NCBI RefSeq assembly: GCF_964199965.1
Contig: NZ_CAXMZT010000004.1
Coordinates: 248,001-312,000, forward strand
From: JAFIFT01 sp020051095
GTDB taxonomy: Bacteria; Pseudomonadota; Gammaproteobacteria; Legionellales; Legionellaceae
Length of the DNA: 64,000 nucleotides
Direction: 5' to 3'
Positions 24,836 to 33,742 of the stretch are shown piece by piece. Every line of letters starts with the position of its first letter. Position 1 is the first letter of the stretch. Under the pieces are notes generated by a model. The model was not told the DNA's origin. It saw only the letters and a program-made list of their open reading frames with translations, and searched no databases. Both the position numbers and the translations under genes were made by a program.

Positions 24836-25404
24836 TAAAAGCAACACCCACGAGCAGAGAAGATTTTAATGCTTTAGTAGAACTTGCGATGAGAGAAGAA
24901 GGCTTTTCTCATATGCGACCAGTCATTGAAAAGGAATTATTACACTACGACCTGCTTTTTGCATTGGATAAAGCAGGATTATTAGATAGATTGACTTTTC
25001 AAGGAGGCACGTCGCTTCGTTTATGCTATGGCTCACAACGATTTAGTGAAGACCTCGATTTTGTTGGAGGTTATGATTTTACGACTTCACTTTTAATGGA
25101 TATGAAAAGTTGTATTGAAAGTTACATAGATGATCGTTATGGATTAGAAATCATAGTTAAAGAGCCATCTGAAATGTCTAATGAACCAGAGTATCAAGAC
25201 ATCAAAGTTGATAAATGGCAAATCACCATCACGACATCACCATCAAGAAGAGATTTGCCTAAGCAAAAGATCAAAATTAAAGTATGCAATATTCCAGCCT
25301 ACACAAGAACTCCTACTTCATTAAATGCTAATTATGATTTTTTACCAGATGGTTATCCAGGACCTACGCACGTGCTTTTACTTTCTTCGACAGGTTTCGC
25401 CTGA
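24835..25404 (+). pseudogene. AbiEii-family nucleotidyltransferase toxin, C-terminally truncated
   Basis: The frame reads IKATPTSREDFNALVELAMR before the first ATG (24889) and then holds the AbiEii signature 'LTFQGGTSLRLCYG' and 'RFSEDLDFVGGYDF' with GGTxL and DxD, the nucleotidyltransferase active site. After 'LNANYDFLPDG' (about 25353) homology stops at a junction and the frame ends in unrelated residues. Normal AbiEii is about 260-300 residues, so a third is missing. The codon at the expected start is ATA. A second fragment with the same 'LNANYDFLPDG' segment lies at 54860-55012. Confidence 0.65.
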
Positions 25405-25895
25405 GATATCTGGCGTTGTTCTTTCCAGAAGGCATTAAAATGACGGCAGGTTGCTGCCAGTCCTAAATTATCTTTTTTAAGAGGAATATATCCAAAAATT
25501 TGACGAAAGATGTCAAAACTAATGCATCCTGATATCAGTCTTTGATTAAATAAATGCAAAGAATCTTGTGTGTTGTCTTGAAAATCAATATGTCTTTTCA
25601 TCAAAAATTTCAAATCACTTATTCCTCCCAGAATTTTTTGTGGTTTCGATAATGAAAACAAAAAGCCGTAGAGATCATTCAAAAATCCTTTATGTTCTTT
25701 AAAATCCACTTGCGTAATTTCAGCTGGAAGCTCTTGCAAACACTGCTTCAAACATTTTTTAATTTCATCTTCATTATTATCAAAAATCGTATCGGACTTA
25801 GTTTTATCGGAAGAAAATCGATAGGTAGTTTTTATCTCATCGTATAAAAATGCGTGTAAGGCTTCTTTTAAAATCGAATTATTTGAATCGCTCAT
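25353..25895 (-). CDS. F-box-like protein, candidate Dot/Icm effector
   Basis: The start MSDSNN is preferred because GGAGA lies 5 nt before it. The product is 180 residues; close to the C-terminus 'ISFDIFRQIFGYIPLKKDNLGLAATCRHFNAFW' (read in two parts) matches the F-box pattern. F-box proteins bind Skp1 of host SCF ubiquitin ligases, and Legionella exports several. An F-box near the C-terminus is unusual, and the protein ends where the truncated AbiEii begins, so its own substrate-binding C-terminal domain may have been lost at the same junction. Confidence 0.6.
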   Translation of the reverse strand: MSDSNNSILKEALHAFLYDEIKTTYRFSSDKTKSDTIFDNNEDEIKKCLKQCLQELPAEITQVDFKEHKGFLNDLYGFLFSLSKPQKILGGISDLKFLMKRHIDFQDNTQDSLHLFNQRLISGCISFDIFRQIFGYIPLKKDNLGLAATCRHFNAFWKEQRQISQAKPVEESKSTCVGPG

Positions 25896-26048
25896 CGTTG
25901 TCTCCACAAAATTAAGGTAAACATTATACAGTATGTGCAATAATAATTCAACTGGTTGGGGTTATATGTTGGTGCAAAACGAAATGGACCTATTGTTGAC
26001 TTGATCCATGAAAAAGTTCTTTGCAATCTTGCCTAGGCAACAGCGTTA

Positions 26049-26314
26049 GAGGCCAGACCAAGTTATTCTTTTAATAAACAAAAGGTTATCTCTTAAAATG
26101 TCACTATTTTCACTCTTAAAAGCTAAATATGAAGACTAAATAAGTCTTTTAAGAAGATAAAAAGTTCTGAATCAAAGTATAAACAAATTTTTTCTGGATG
26201 ATTCTTTTAAAAGTCATTTTAAACTTTAAAAATAGATTCTAAGAGTAAAAACAAGGGTATTTTATCAGGTATCCTTCTGTTTATTACAAGAATATCTTGG
26301 TCTGACCCCGATAT
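26049..26314. repeat. Second MITE-like family, about 266 bp
   Basis: The ends 'ggccagaccaagttattctt' and 'aagaatatcttggtctgacc' are inverted repeats, with ctcttaaaa/ttctaagag-type inner palindromes. The overall plan matches the 262-bp family but the sequence differs. Single ends of this type occur at 14953-14985 and 30042-30066. Confidence 0.6.
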
Positions 26315-26376
26315 ACGCCCAAGTAGTCCAATATGTTTATAGAGTATTATCACCGTACAAATTGGAGATAATAACG

Positions 26377-26475
26377 ATGGAAAACACCCCTCAGTCCTTA
26401 GAATCAGGGAATTTGTATTTATTAGATGAAACTTTTATGATGGATGATTATCAGTTTTACGGATTTAGCAAATAA
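26377..26475 (+). CDS. Very small ORF upstream of the MOMP gene
   Basis: A 32-residue acidic peptide (MENTPQSLESGNLYLL...) with a good GGAG ribosome-binding site (ggagataataacgATG) ends 18 bp before the outer membrane protein gene. It could be a leader peptide for regulation of that gene or a genuine microprotein. Coding status is uncertain. Confidence 0.35.
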   Translation: MENTPQSLESGNLYLLDETFMMDDYQFYGFSK

Positions 26476-26493
26476 ATTATAAGGATAGAGAAC

Positions 26494-27483
26494 ATGAAGA
26501 AATATCTTGCTGTAACCTTGGTAACTTTAATGGTGCCCGTTTATTCTGGGACCATGAGGTGCGAGGCTAATAATGTTACGGTTCCTTGTCAGGCGACAAA
26601 ATGGGACTTTGGTTTTCGGGCGCTTTATCTTAGGCCTTCATATAATAGTGATTATGCCTATGCTTTTCTTGAAAGCTTATTTCAATACAGGCCACCTACT
26701 TATTATGAGGTAAAACCAGACCGGGATTTTGCTTTTCAACTCGAAGGGTCATACCACTTCAATACTGGTAATGATCTTACAGTCAATTGGATTCACTTTG
26801 ATGATACAACGCACTTTAATACATACAATCTACTAACTTCTGAACCGGCTCTTGGAAACCCTATTGTAGCCAACAAACCTGTACTAAAAAATGAACTAGA
26901 CCAAGCCAATGCCGTTTTAGGTCAATATGTTGATGTGAGTGAAAGAAAAAAATTCCGTTTCTTTGCTGGCCTTCAAGCAGTAAAAATTGAAAATAATATA
27001 ACCCTAATACAACAGGTTGTAGGTTATCCTGCATCTGTATACACAACTCGCAAACAATCTAAATTCAGTGGCGTAGGGCCGACAGCAGGCATTGGCTTTG
27101 CTAATCAATTATTCAATAATTTTCAGCTCACTTCATTAGGTCAAGCCTCTATTCTTCTGGGAAATTGTGAAACAAAAGCAAGCATAAACGATCCTCGACC
27201 TCTTCAGCTTGTCGAAGTGACTCAATTGAAAGCGTCAAAAGATACCGTTGTACCAGCACTGGAAATTAAAGTAGGTGGTAGCTATATGTTTTCTTTTATA
27301 AACGGTATGATGAGTATTGATGCGGGATATCAATGGATGACCTATTTTAAAGCTGTACCAGGACTTGTGACCAACTACCCTCTGGTTGGTAGTGGCCTTC
27401 AAGGCCCAAAAAGATATACTGTATCAAACCAAAGCTATGATGGTGTATATGCTGGATTCCACTGGGTTAGTGGTATCGTTTAA
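26494..27483 (+). CDS. Legionella-family major outer membrane protein (MOMP-like)
   Basis: The 329-residue protein has a signal peptide (MKKYLAVTLVTLMVPVYSG) and the Legionella OMP pattern: 'KWDFGFRALYLRPSY' after the mature start, alternating beta-strand segments such as 'FAFQLEGSYHFNTGNDLTVNW' in two parts, and a C-terminal 'YDGVYAGFHWVSGIV' ending. These porin-like barrels sit in the outer membrane and occur as paralogues in Legionellaceae. The N-terminal Cys pair (RCEANNVTVPCQ) is also typical. It is the best taxonomic marker in the window. Confidence 0.9.
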   Translation: MKKYLAVTLVTLMVPVYSGTMRCEANNVTVPCQATKWDFGFRALYLRPSYNSDYAYAFLESLFQYRPPTYYEVKPDRDFAFQLEGSYHFNTGNDLTVNWIHFDDTTHFNTYNLLTSEPALGNPIVANKPVLKNELDQANAVLGQYVDVSERKKFRFFAGLQAVKIENNITLIQQVVGYPASVYTTRKQSKFSGVGPTAGIGFANQLFNNFQLTSLGQASILLGNCETKASINDPRPLQLVEVTQLKASKDTVVPALEIKVGGSYMFSFINGMMSIDAGYQWMTYFKAVPGLVTNYPLVGSGLQGPKRYTVSNQSYDGVYAGFHWVSGIV

Positions 27484-27500
27484 CCCTGTATGGCTCCCTA

Positions 27501-27674
27501 CTACAGGGACAGTGCATCGTGAGATACACCTAAGGTTGTGCGGGAGTAGTTGTTTGTGAGAGATCTTACTTGCTTCCATAAATAATCCGGAACTTTACCT
27601 TGTTTCTTTCTAGTCTTTCGCCAATTTTCGAATGCAAACTTGATCGATTCGAGCCTATCAACTTCTTTATTCAT
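27501..27674 (-). CDS. Small protein resembling an IS66-type accessory/OrfA N-terminus
   Basis: A 57-residue frame reads 'FENWRKTRKKQGKVPDYLWKQV' in its middle. A related but damaged copy (YLWKQVRGLTGCYSLSKI) lies at 34223-34354. The pattern is known from small proteins that accompany IS66-like transposons, but no transposase is adjacent. It may be a remnant or a small DNA-binding protein. Confidence 0.4.
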   Translation of the reverse strand: MNKEVDRLESIKFAFENWRKTRKKQGKVPDYLWKQVRSLTNNYSRTTLGVSHDALSL

Positions 27675-28163
27675 GAGCCATACCTCTTGGATATTATCGA
27701 GGCTATAGGTTAACTAATAACGTTGTCTAGAAGCACGCAGGCTTGCCGAAAGCTCAAAAAGCTCGAAAAGAGTATTACTTAATTCCCAAAAGCATGTTAA
27801 GGGAGATAGTGTTGATTAAAATTAAGTGTTATCAAATAATACTAATTGATGCAGGATATAACTAAAAAATAGAAAGTGTCCCCTATGCCCCACACGAATA
27901 ATTTGAGGTGGGGACGGCAATATCCCAGTAATGACGCGGGTGCCCCACTTGCCTCAGTTGTCCCGTGTATAATTTATCGATTTGGAACTATTTTACTTAA
28001 CTGTTTGGGAGCTTATGTTTCTCTAAAACCTTAAATATATTGAATGCCATCTGTTTGCCATTTCACGATCACAAAGTATAATGCATGATCTAAAATATTC
28101 GAATTCTTTGAATAAAAGGTTATGGATAAGAATTTTTATAGGTTTTATTAAGAAGGTAAAACA
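27675..28163. other. Intergenic region, nothing recognised
   Basis: About 490 bp of non-coding sequence. AT-rich patches just before 28164 probably include the promoter of the following gene. No repeat was identified. Confidence 0.35.
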
Positions 28164-28916
28164 ATGACATTGATTGTAAATTTATCCACTACTCATGATT
28201 ATTCCATTCAACAAACAGTTGGTGCGTTTGTCAGGTTATGCAAAGAGCATAGTCATGGTTGCTTGAAAAGCATGCCGGGTTTTTTTGAGGATTCATATAA
28301 CTATCTTTGGGTGATGACTCAATATCAATTAAATTACAAAGAATTGATTGAGCCGTACAAGCTTGGAAAAATTTCTACTGATGCGTTTTTAGAAAATCTT
28401 TCAAAAATTTTTCCTTTTATGAATGAGTTGAGCAAAGACAGCAGACATGAGCTACTAGCAAAAGCTTGGAATGCAAGTATTCAAATTGGACCAGACAAGC
28501 ATGATCGATTTGCTTATCTTGCAGAAAGAGCAAAAGCGGAACCAGTTTACTTAATTTCAAATACAAATAAGTTAAACATCCAAGCCATTATGACGCTTTT
28601 CTCGGAAACATTCGCTGAATTAAAACTCAACCTTAAAGCAGATATAAGTATTACTCATTCTCAAGAACCTGTTGAAATACTACCAAATATATTTCTGTGC
28701 TTATCCTATCGCTATGGTTCTTTTAAAACCCAGCTGCCTTCTACGACAAGCTTGCTTGACACCTTAGTTAAACAAGCTCGTGATTCAGTTTCAGTTGTTA
28801 GTCAATATTCGGGTGATCTGGAAAGAGCTAAAGAATTGGGTGTTGCCAATGTAATGAAACCAGAAGATTTTTATGGGTCTTCAAATCAATTATCTTTTGA
28901 TAAAAAGTCTTTATAA
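28164..28916 (+). CDS. HAD-superfamily-like protein
   Basis: The 250-residue protein has a helical cap-like N-terminal half (GFFEDSYNYLWVM, FLENLSKIFPFMNELS) and then 'EPVYLISNTNKLNIQAIMTLF', which resembles motif II (S/T-N) of haloacid-dehalogenase-like hydrolases, and a late 'RDSVSVVSQYSGDLERAKELGV' like motif IV. The nucleophile DxD of motif I is not visible at the N-terminus (LIVNLSTTHDY), so catalysis is doubtful. AAGG before the ATG supports the start. It stands alone. Confidence 0.45.
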   Translation: MTLIVNLSTTHDYSIQQTVGAFVRLCKEHSHGCLKSMPGFFEDSYNYLWVMTQYQLNYKELIEPYKLGKISTDAFLENLSKIFPFMNELSKDSRHELLAKAWNASIQIGPDKHDRFAYLAERAKAEPVYLISNTNKLNIQAIMTLFSETFAELKLNLKADISITHSQEPVEILPNIFLCLSYRYGSFKTQLPSTTSLLDTLVKQARDSVSVVSQYSGDLERAKELGVANVMKPEDFYGSSNQLSFDKKSL

Positions 28917-29053
28917 AATTTCATCTAGCCACTTAAAATAGACAGACACACTTTAATTTATCAAAAATCTTTTTCATTGCAGATGTTGGTATAATTGTAT
29001 TTGTACATACATTGTACTAACATTTAATTATACATATATACGAGTATGCATCT

Positions 29054-29395
29054 ATGGAACCAGTTAAACAAAACGACGATACAAAGCCTAGAAAAAAAAG
29101 AGGTGCACCAACTAGAGCTCGTTCACTTTCAGGAAAATCATCCCGAATTGGATTGAGAATATCCCCTGCCCAAGAAAGAGCTATTAAATTGGCTGCTGAA
29201 ATAAAGGAGAAATCAGCTTCTGAGTTTATTTTAGAATCGGCATACCAAGCTGCTGAGCAAACATTGTTAGACCAAAGACTTTTTATGGTGTCCAATGAGA
29301 AGTTTGAAAAGTTTTCAAAGTTGCTTGACAGAGAACCCATGGATAATGAAGGATTGAAAAAATTATTTTCCAAGCCATCACCATGGGATGAATAA
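29054..29395 (+). CDS. tacA: DUF1778/TacA-type antitoxin
   Basis: The 113-residue protein has a basic N-terminal arm (KPRKKRGAPTRAR), a ribbon-helix-helix segment 'SRIGLRISPAQERAIKLAAEI' region followed by 'SASEFILESAYQAAEQTL', and a C-terminal toxin-binding tail ending SPWDE. DUF1778 antitoxins neutralise GNAT toxins and repress their operon. The last base of the stop codon is shared with the toxin ATG (taATG overlap), as in other tacAT operons. Confidence 0.85.
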   Translation: MEPVKQNDDTKPRKKRGAPTRARSLSGKSSRIGLRISPAQERAIKLAAEIKEKSASEFILESAYQAAEQTLLDQRLFMVSNEKFEKFSKLLDREPMDNEGLKKLFSKPSPWDE

Positions 29396-29889
29396 TGCTA
29401 AAAAAACCAGTCCCTCTTGATAATAAAATTGAAATCAATAACTTTGATAGTGGCAATCAAAATCTTGATACATGGTTTATAAAAAATGCAAAGCAAGCTG
29501 GTGGAAGTGGTTCCGCTAAAACCTACGTCGTTTTTGATGATGATTCACCTGTTGCTTTTTATAGCTTGACTGTCGGGCAAGTAGAGCAATCTGAGGTATC
29601 TAAAAGAATCGCTCACGGAATGGGAAACTATCCTATTCCTGTGATTATTCTAGCTAAAATGGCGGTCAGCAAAAATTATCAGGGTAAACAAGTAGGCCGG
29701 GGCTTGTTACAAGATGCTATTAAACGGTCATTGATGGTCGCTAACGAGGTGGGCGTTAGGGCTATCATTACTCACCCAATTGTCGATAAAGCCGAATCAT
29801 TTTATAAACATTTTGGCTTTGAAGAATCACCACTAAGAGCAAACCAGCTAGTTCTTCTTTTAAAAGACGCTAAACGAGTATTGTCATAA
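29395..29889 (+). CDS. tacT: GNAT-family toxin (TacT-type, aminoacyl-tRNA acetylase)
   Basis: The 164-residue protein has the TacT pattern: 'FDSGNQNLDTWFIKNAKQA' at the N-terminus, 'VIILAKMAVSKNYQGKQVGRGLL' with the acetyl-CoA loop, and 'AESFYKHFGFEES' with the catalytic Tyr. TacT-type toxins acetylate the amino group of charged tRNA and stop translation. Paired with the preceding DUF1778 antitoxin. A near-perfect 17-nt palindrome lies about 60 bp downstream. Confidence 0.88.
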   Translation: MLKKPVPLDNKIEINNFDSGNQNLDTWFIKNAKQAGGSGSAKTYVVFDDDSPVAFYSLTVGQVEQSEVSKRIAHGMGNYPIPVIILAKMAVSKNYQGKQVGRGLLQDAIKRSLMVANEVGVRAIITHPIVDKAESFYKHFGFEESPLRANQLVLLLKDAKRVLS

Positions 29890-30220
29890 TTGCTAAGCTA
29901 TTTTGTTAAAACAAGTCTATATTCTGTTGATAAACTTTTAATTCGTAATTCGCGAATCGCGAATCATATCACCTGCCGAAAAATTACAACTTGAAAATTG
30001 ATATATAGTGTCCCAACTGTCCCAAACAGAACAACTCGTTAGGGGTCGGACCAAGATATTTGTTATCCGATCTGCCCCATGTAGATATCTACCATTCTTA
30101 GAATAAGAATATCAATAAGTAATGCTAGATGTGAGCTATAATAAAAAAATCATCCCTGAACCAGAACTCTGATGATTAAATTATCAGGTTTGATACATAA
30201 ACCAATTTTTAAAGGTGCCT
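29890..30220. other. Intergenic region with a solo MITE-type end
   Basis: It contains the 17-nt palindrome and, at 30039-30066, the end sequence 'aggggtcggaccaagatatt' of the second MITE family without a partner end. No gene was supported. Confidence 0.4.
29948..29964. repeat. 17-nt near-perfect palindrome after tacT
   Basis: The sequence attcgcgaatcgcgaat is its own reverse complement except at the centre. It could be an operator, a hairpin or a recombination site; no T-run follows, so it is not a standard terminator. Confidence 0.4.
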
Positions 30221-31798
30221 ATGAAGCAGAAAACACCAGACTCAAACATTGAGCAATTTAAAACTCAGTTGCGAGATACATTAAAAGACTATGCGGGAGC
30301 TCCCCAGTCAGTAGATATATTTGCAGATAATCTCATTAAAAGTGGACTTAAAAGCTGGAATGATTTGAGCAAACAGACTTTGAAATATGGAATACATACT
30401 AACCAAGACCTGGAGTTTTTTTTAGTTGCACATTTTGCTTTTGCTGGTATTGATTCTATAAACAGAAGAGTTGTTGCGCAACTGATTAAACCTAAAATAC
30501 CTGCAGGAACCAGCCCCAATACTGTTTCAGATGACCCTATAGCGAAAAGTATAATTTTTCAACATCAGTTATATATATTACTTTTAAAACAAGCGGGTTC
30601 TGATATATCAGTGAAGGAATTTATATATAGGATGGTTGATTGTCGGATTTTTAGTTGGGAGGATTTAAAAACACGTACGCAGACGGCAAAGGTTACATCA
30701 GCTAAAGAAATGACAGAATTTTTAAAAAGTAATATTCTTTCTGATGCTGAGATTCCAGGCCTAAGTTTGAATTCCGTCACCAGTCTAATTCTCGAAAATC
30801 CAATATTTAAGCATATCCCTAGAGCGCATGCGGGTGGAAATTCAATCTCAAAACCAGATGAGGATCCAGTCCAATTCATAAAGGATTTACGTCGGCTTCT
30901 AAGGCCATGTGAAGACAGCTTATCTTTTGACAACTTAGTAGAGAACCTTCAGCGAGAAAATTTAAAGTGCTGGAAAGACTTAAGAGCTCGATTTGGAAAG
31001 CATCAAACAGTTCGCAGTATGGAAACGGATTTCATTTATCTTGGGCTTTTACGAAATGTACACACCTACTCAGAGTTTCTTGTGAGTCTAATTTTTGGTA
31101 GTGATGAGTTCAAAGGCGTCGCTTTGGGGGCTTATCCTGATGAACCGACACCCTCTACTATACCCCCCGCAAGACCGCCAAATAGTGGTCCAAGTTTTTT
31201 TGCACCGTCTGAACGACTCCCGCTGACTCCATTCGTGCCTACAATTACAAATTTCTTGGGGGAAGGCGGGTTGGGCAAAAAAAATATTGACCTGTTTATA
31301 GGCCAATTACCTCAGTTTAAAGTTACAACAGTATATAGCTTAGGCATGATAGTCAATATGCACGATTCAGTTGACTCTTTATTTGAATATATGGCTCCAG
31401 TTTTTGTTCACACCAATATAGAATGCATTGAATTATACTCGATATGTGAATTTCTGTTTGAGAATAAATACAGACTCCCAGAAACCACTCATTGGACAGG
31501 AAGTAGTAATGGCGAAACTCTACTGCAGTTTTTAAGATCACAAGTTGCGGATAGTGAAGAAAATGAGCTTGCAGTGTTATATTTGTATTGGACACTTCAA
31601 AACTCAGGACTAGCGAGCTTGGCTGCCGTCCAGTACTATAGATCTGCCAACTTCGAAACAAATGAACAATTTAAACAATTTCTTCATAATCAGATGCCGA
31701 AGGATTTAGATTTTTACGATGATGCAGTAATAGATACGCTCTTATATTCTCTTTGTAATAAAGTTTGTCCCGAACCAACACAACAGGTATCACCATAG
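30221..31798 (+). CDS. 525-residue protein with three helical repeats, candidate effector
   Basis: The ATG at 30221 is preferred because AAAGG lies 5-6 nt upstream of it. Three related segments follow one another in the first 280 residues: 'FADNLIKSGLKSWNDLSKQT', 'FIYRMVDCRIFSWEDLKTRT' and 'LVENLQRENLKCWKDLRARF', each with an invariant W.DL core and about 95-110 residues apart. Later 'AAVQYYRSANFETNEQFKQF' hints at more divergent units, separated by a Pro-rich linker (about residues 310-335). No family was recognised. Repeats of short helical modules suggest a protein-interaction scaffold; export is inferred from the genomic setting only. Confidence 0.6.
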   Translation: MKQKTPDSNIEQFKTQLRDTLKDYAGAPQSVDIFADNLIKSGLKSWNDLSKQTLKYGIHTNQDLEFFLVAHFAFAGIDSINRRVVAQLIKPKIPAGTSPNTVSDDPIAKSIIFQHQLYILLLKQAGSDISVKEFIYRMVDCRIFSWEDLKTRTQTAKVTSAKEMTEFLKSNILSDAEIPGLSLNSVTSLILENPIFKHIPRAHAGGNSISKPDEDPVQFIKDLRRLLRPCEDSLSFDNLVENLQRENLKCWKDLRARFGKHQTVRSMETDFIYLGLLRNVHTYSEFLVSLIFGSDEFKGVALGAYPDEPTPSTIPPARPPNSGPSFFAPSERLPLTPFVPTITNFLGEGGLGKKNIDLFIGQLPQFKVTTVYSLGMIVNMHDSVDSLFEYMAPVFVHTNIECIELYSICEFLFENKYRLPETTHWTGSSNGETLLQFLRSQVADSEENELAVLYLYWTLQNSGLASLAAVQYYRSANFETNEQFKQFLHNQMPKDLDFYDDAVIDTLLYSLCNKVCPEPTQQVSP

Positions 31799-32319
31799 CC
31801 CGCGTAGCCTTGGAGTAGACCCAACGGATAATAAACCCGGATTCGTCACTCGACTAAAAGTCAAGGATAGGATTTGTCCGGGAACTGTAGCTAAAATATA
31901 GGAAAAATACAGTCAAAATAACACCAACCTCACTTACTTATGGCTTTCCATAAAACTTAAAGCTGCATCAGCCAAAAATGAGGAGCGGTTTTTGATTGAA
32001 TGACTCTCTATAGACCAAACAAAGATTGACAGTCAAATACTTTTTCCTTTGTACCGGACAATTTTTTAAAAGCACCGTCGTTGCGAGCTTTGCGAAGCAA
32101 TCCAGTTCGATCTCTGAACAGAAATCTGCTCTAGATTGCTTCACTACGTTCGCAAAGACGGCTTTTTTAAAAAAATTGTCCGGTACAAAGTACTTTTTCA
32201 AGTAGGTGTGTCAGATTAAGTCAAAACTAATTCATTTAATGTATAATATTCCACCCTTGCTCACATTGGAAAGTACGAGAGTGGGATTGGCAGTATCATT
32301 ATGGGTTTAAGAAAAAACA
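31799..32319. other. Intergenic region with a palindromic mobile repeat
   Basis: The palindromic element 32048-32190 is the only recognisable structure. No gene was supported. Confidence 0.4.
32048..32190. repeat. 143-bp palindromic element, copy A
   Basis: The ends 'tttgtaccggacaatttttt' and 'aaaaaattgtccggtacaaa' are perfect inverted repeats, and the interior (gcgaagcaatcc ... agattgcttcact) is also symmetrical. The same element occurs in reverse at 51202-51343. Confidence 0.8.
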
Positions 32320-32862
32320 TTAATTAAGTGCATTTGAGGATGTTACTTTAGCATCATGGCGCTCAAAGATATCAGCAAACATTTTACCTATGTTTTTTGC
32401 TTCTTTAATACTTGCATCACAGAGCCGAAGTGTTGGTCTTAAATGTTGCCCCATATTCAAAGAAGATTGGACTTGAGGATTTGCTGGTGTGAAAAGGCTC
32501 AAAAATTGTAAAGTCGACATCATTTCTTCTGTAGTCTGGACTAACTGACCTAATTGCTCTCTTTCAGGACCTAGTTGCTTTATTTGCATATCTAGGATTT
32601 CAGATTGCTTTTTAAGTGTCTGAATTTCACTTTCCGAAAAATCACGATCTTTGAGCATTTTAATAAATACAGTTAAATAAACTAACTCAGCAAATTTAAG
32701 TTGAATCTCAAAGAGTGGATTATTAGAGCGGTCAATAAACGTAAATAAATTCTTAGGAGCAATCATTAATTGCCATATATTGGCATTATTTTTCATTTTT
32801 TCTGTAAGATGTTTAGTTGATGCACTATATGCCTTGTCTCTTAATTGTTGTTCGCTTAACAT
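32320..32862 (-). CDS. Helical protein of unknown function
   Basis: The start MLSEQQLRDKA is chosen because GGAG lies about 9 nt upstream. The product is 180 residues and predicted to be mostly helical, with a coiled-coil-prone centre (LKKQSEILDMQIKQLGPERE). No signal peptide, membrane span or known family was seen. Soluble coiled-coil proteins of this size are frequent among Legionella effectors, but nothing here proves export. Confidence 0.5.
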   Translation of the reverse strand: MLSEQQLRDKAYSASTKHLTEKMKNNANIWQLMIAPKNLFTFIDRSNNPLFEIQLKFAELVYLTVFIKMLKDRDFSESEIQTLKKQSEILDMQIKQLGPEREQLGQLVQTTEEMMSTLQFLSLFTPANPQVQSSLNMGQHLRPTLRLCDASIKEAKNIGKMFADIFERHDAKVTSSNALN

Positions 32863-32877
32863 ATTTATAATCTCCAA

Positions 32878-33428
32878 TTACGATTTTAAAAGTAACATTA
32901 TTCAAACTTTCACTAACAAAGAATAGAGGAAGTTTTATATTTGGAGCACATTGTATAAATAAAAAACCAAAACATCAACACATTTGAATACTTATTAGAC
33001 ATTTATTGACGGATGACCATTATTGCCCGCCTGATGTCGAACAACTGTTAAAGAAATTTAAAGTCGGTCAAATGTATATAGCCAATGTGACACAAACCAA
33101 TGGCTGTTTTTGTGCTGCGCAAACCAAGACAAAAGTTTACTTAAAAATGGCTAAAGTTTGCCTTCAAACGAATTAGAATATAGATGTAATCAGGTGGGTT
33201 CGGTATTCTGGAACAAAATTAATGAAAACTAACCCTCTTTCATTTCACAAGCTCTCTGCCACAAGATAAAATTATTAGCGTGGGTCCATCTGCAGATAAT
33301 GTGGGCCGAGAAAATTATAGAATCATTTAATGTGGGTCCAAAATTTTGGATAGACGCAATTAATGTGGTCCCAGTTTGGCGGATGAAAGCGGGGCCGTGT
33401 GATTATGAAAGCGAGTCCTTACAGGTAT
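32878..33428. other. Debris region: small ORF remnant and repeated IS-like end
   Basis: A frame without ATG at 32991-33176 reads HYCPPDVEQLLKKFKVGQMY and ends in a TAG; its family is unknown. At 33279-33380 a short motif like 'taatgtgggtcc' recurs three or four times, as in the multiply repeated ends of IS21-type elements. Confidence 0.4.
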
Positions 33429-33719
33429 TTACACAAATTTATGGATAGATCCTGCAGTATCACAAACTTGACATTTATAGTCATACAAACTTTTAATATC
33501 ATTGGCAAGCTTAGTATCTCTTACCACTCTTAACACAGTTCCGATAGCCCTTTTCTTCTTCCTGGTGTTATAATCCATCTCGACTTGCTCTGGAGATTTT
33601 CTATCTGGGTTGTCTCCACAATAAACTAGTTTAAACCTGCATATTTTGAATCCACTTTTTCCTATTTCTTCCCAGCTATAAACAACGCTGAATAATCCTG
33701 CTTTATAAGAAAGTAGCAA
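33429..33719 (-). pseudogene. YDG/SRA-HNH restriction-like endonuclease fragment
   Basis: The 96 residues include the end of an SRA/YDG-type domain (CRFKLVYCGDNPDRKSPEQV) and the start of an HNH region 'RDTKLANDIKSLYDYKCQVCD', where the frame ends before the catalytic histidines. Both ends are cut, on the upstream side by an IS4 remnant. The parent would recognise modified DNA and cut it. Confidence 0.55.
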
Positions 33720-33742
33720 AGAATCGAAAACATCTTAATCGA

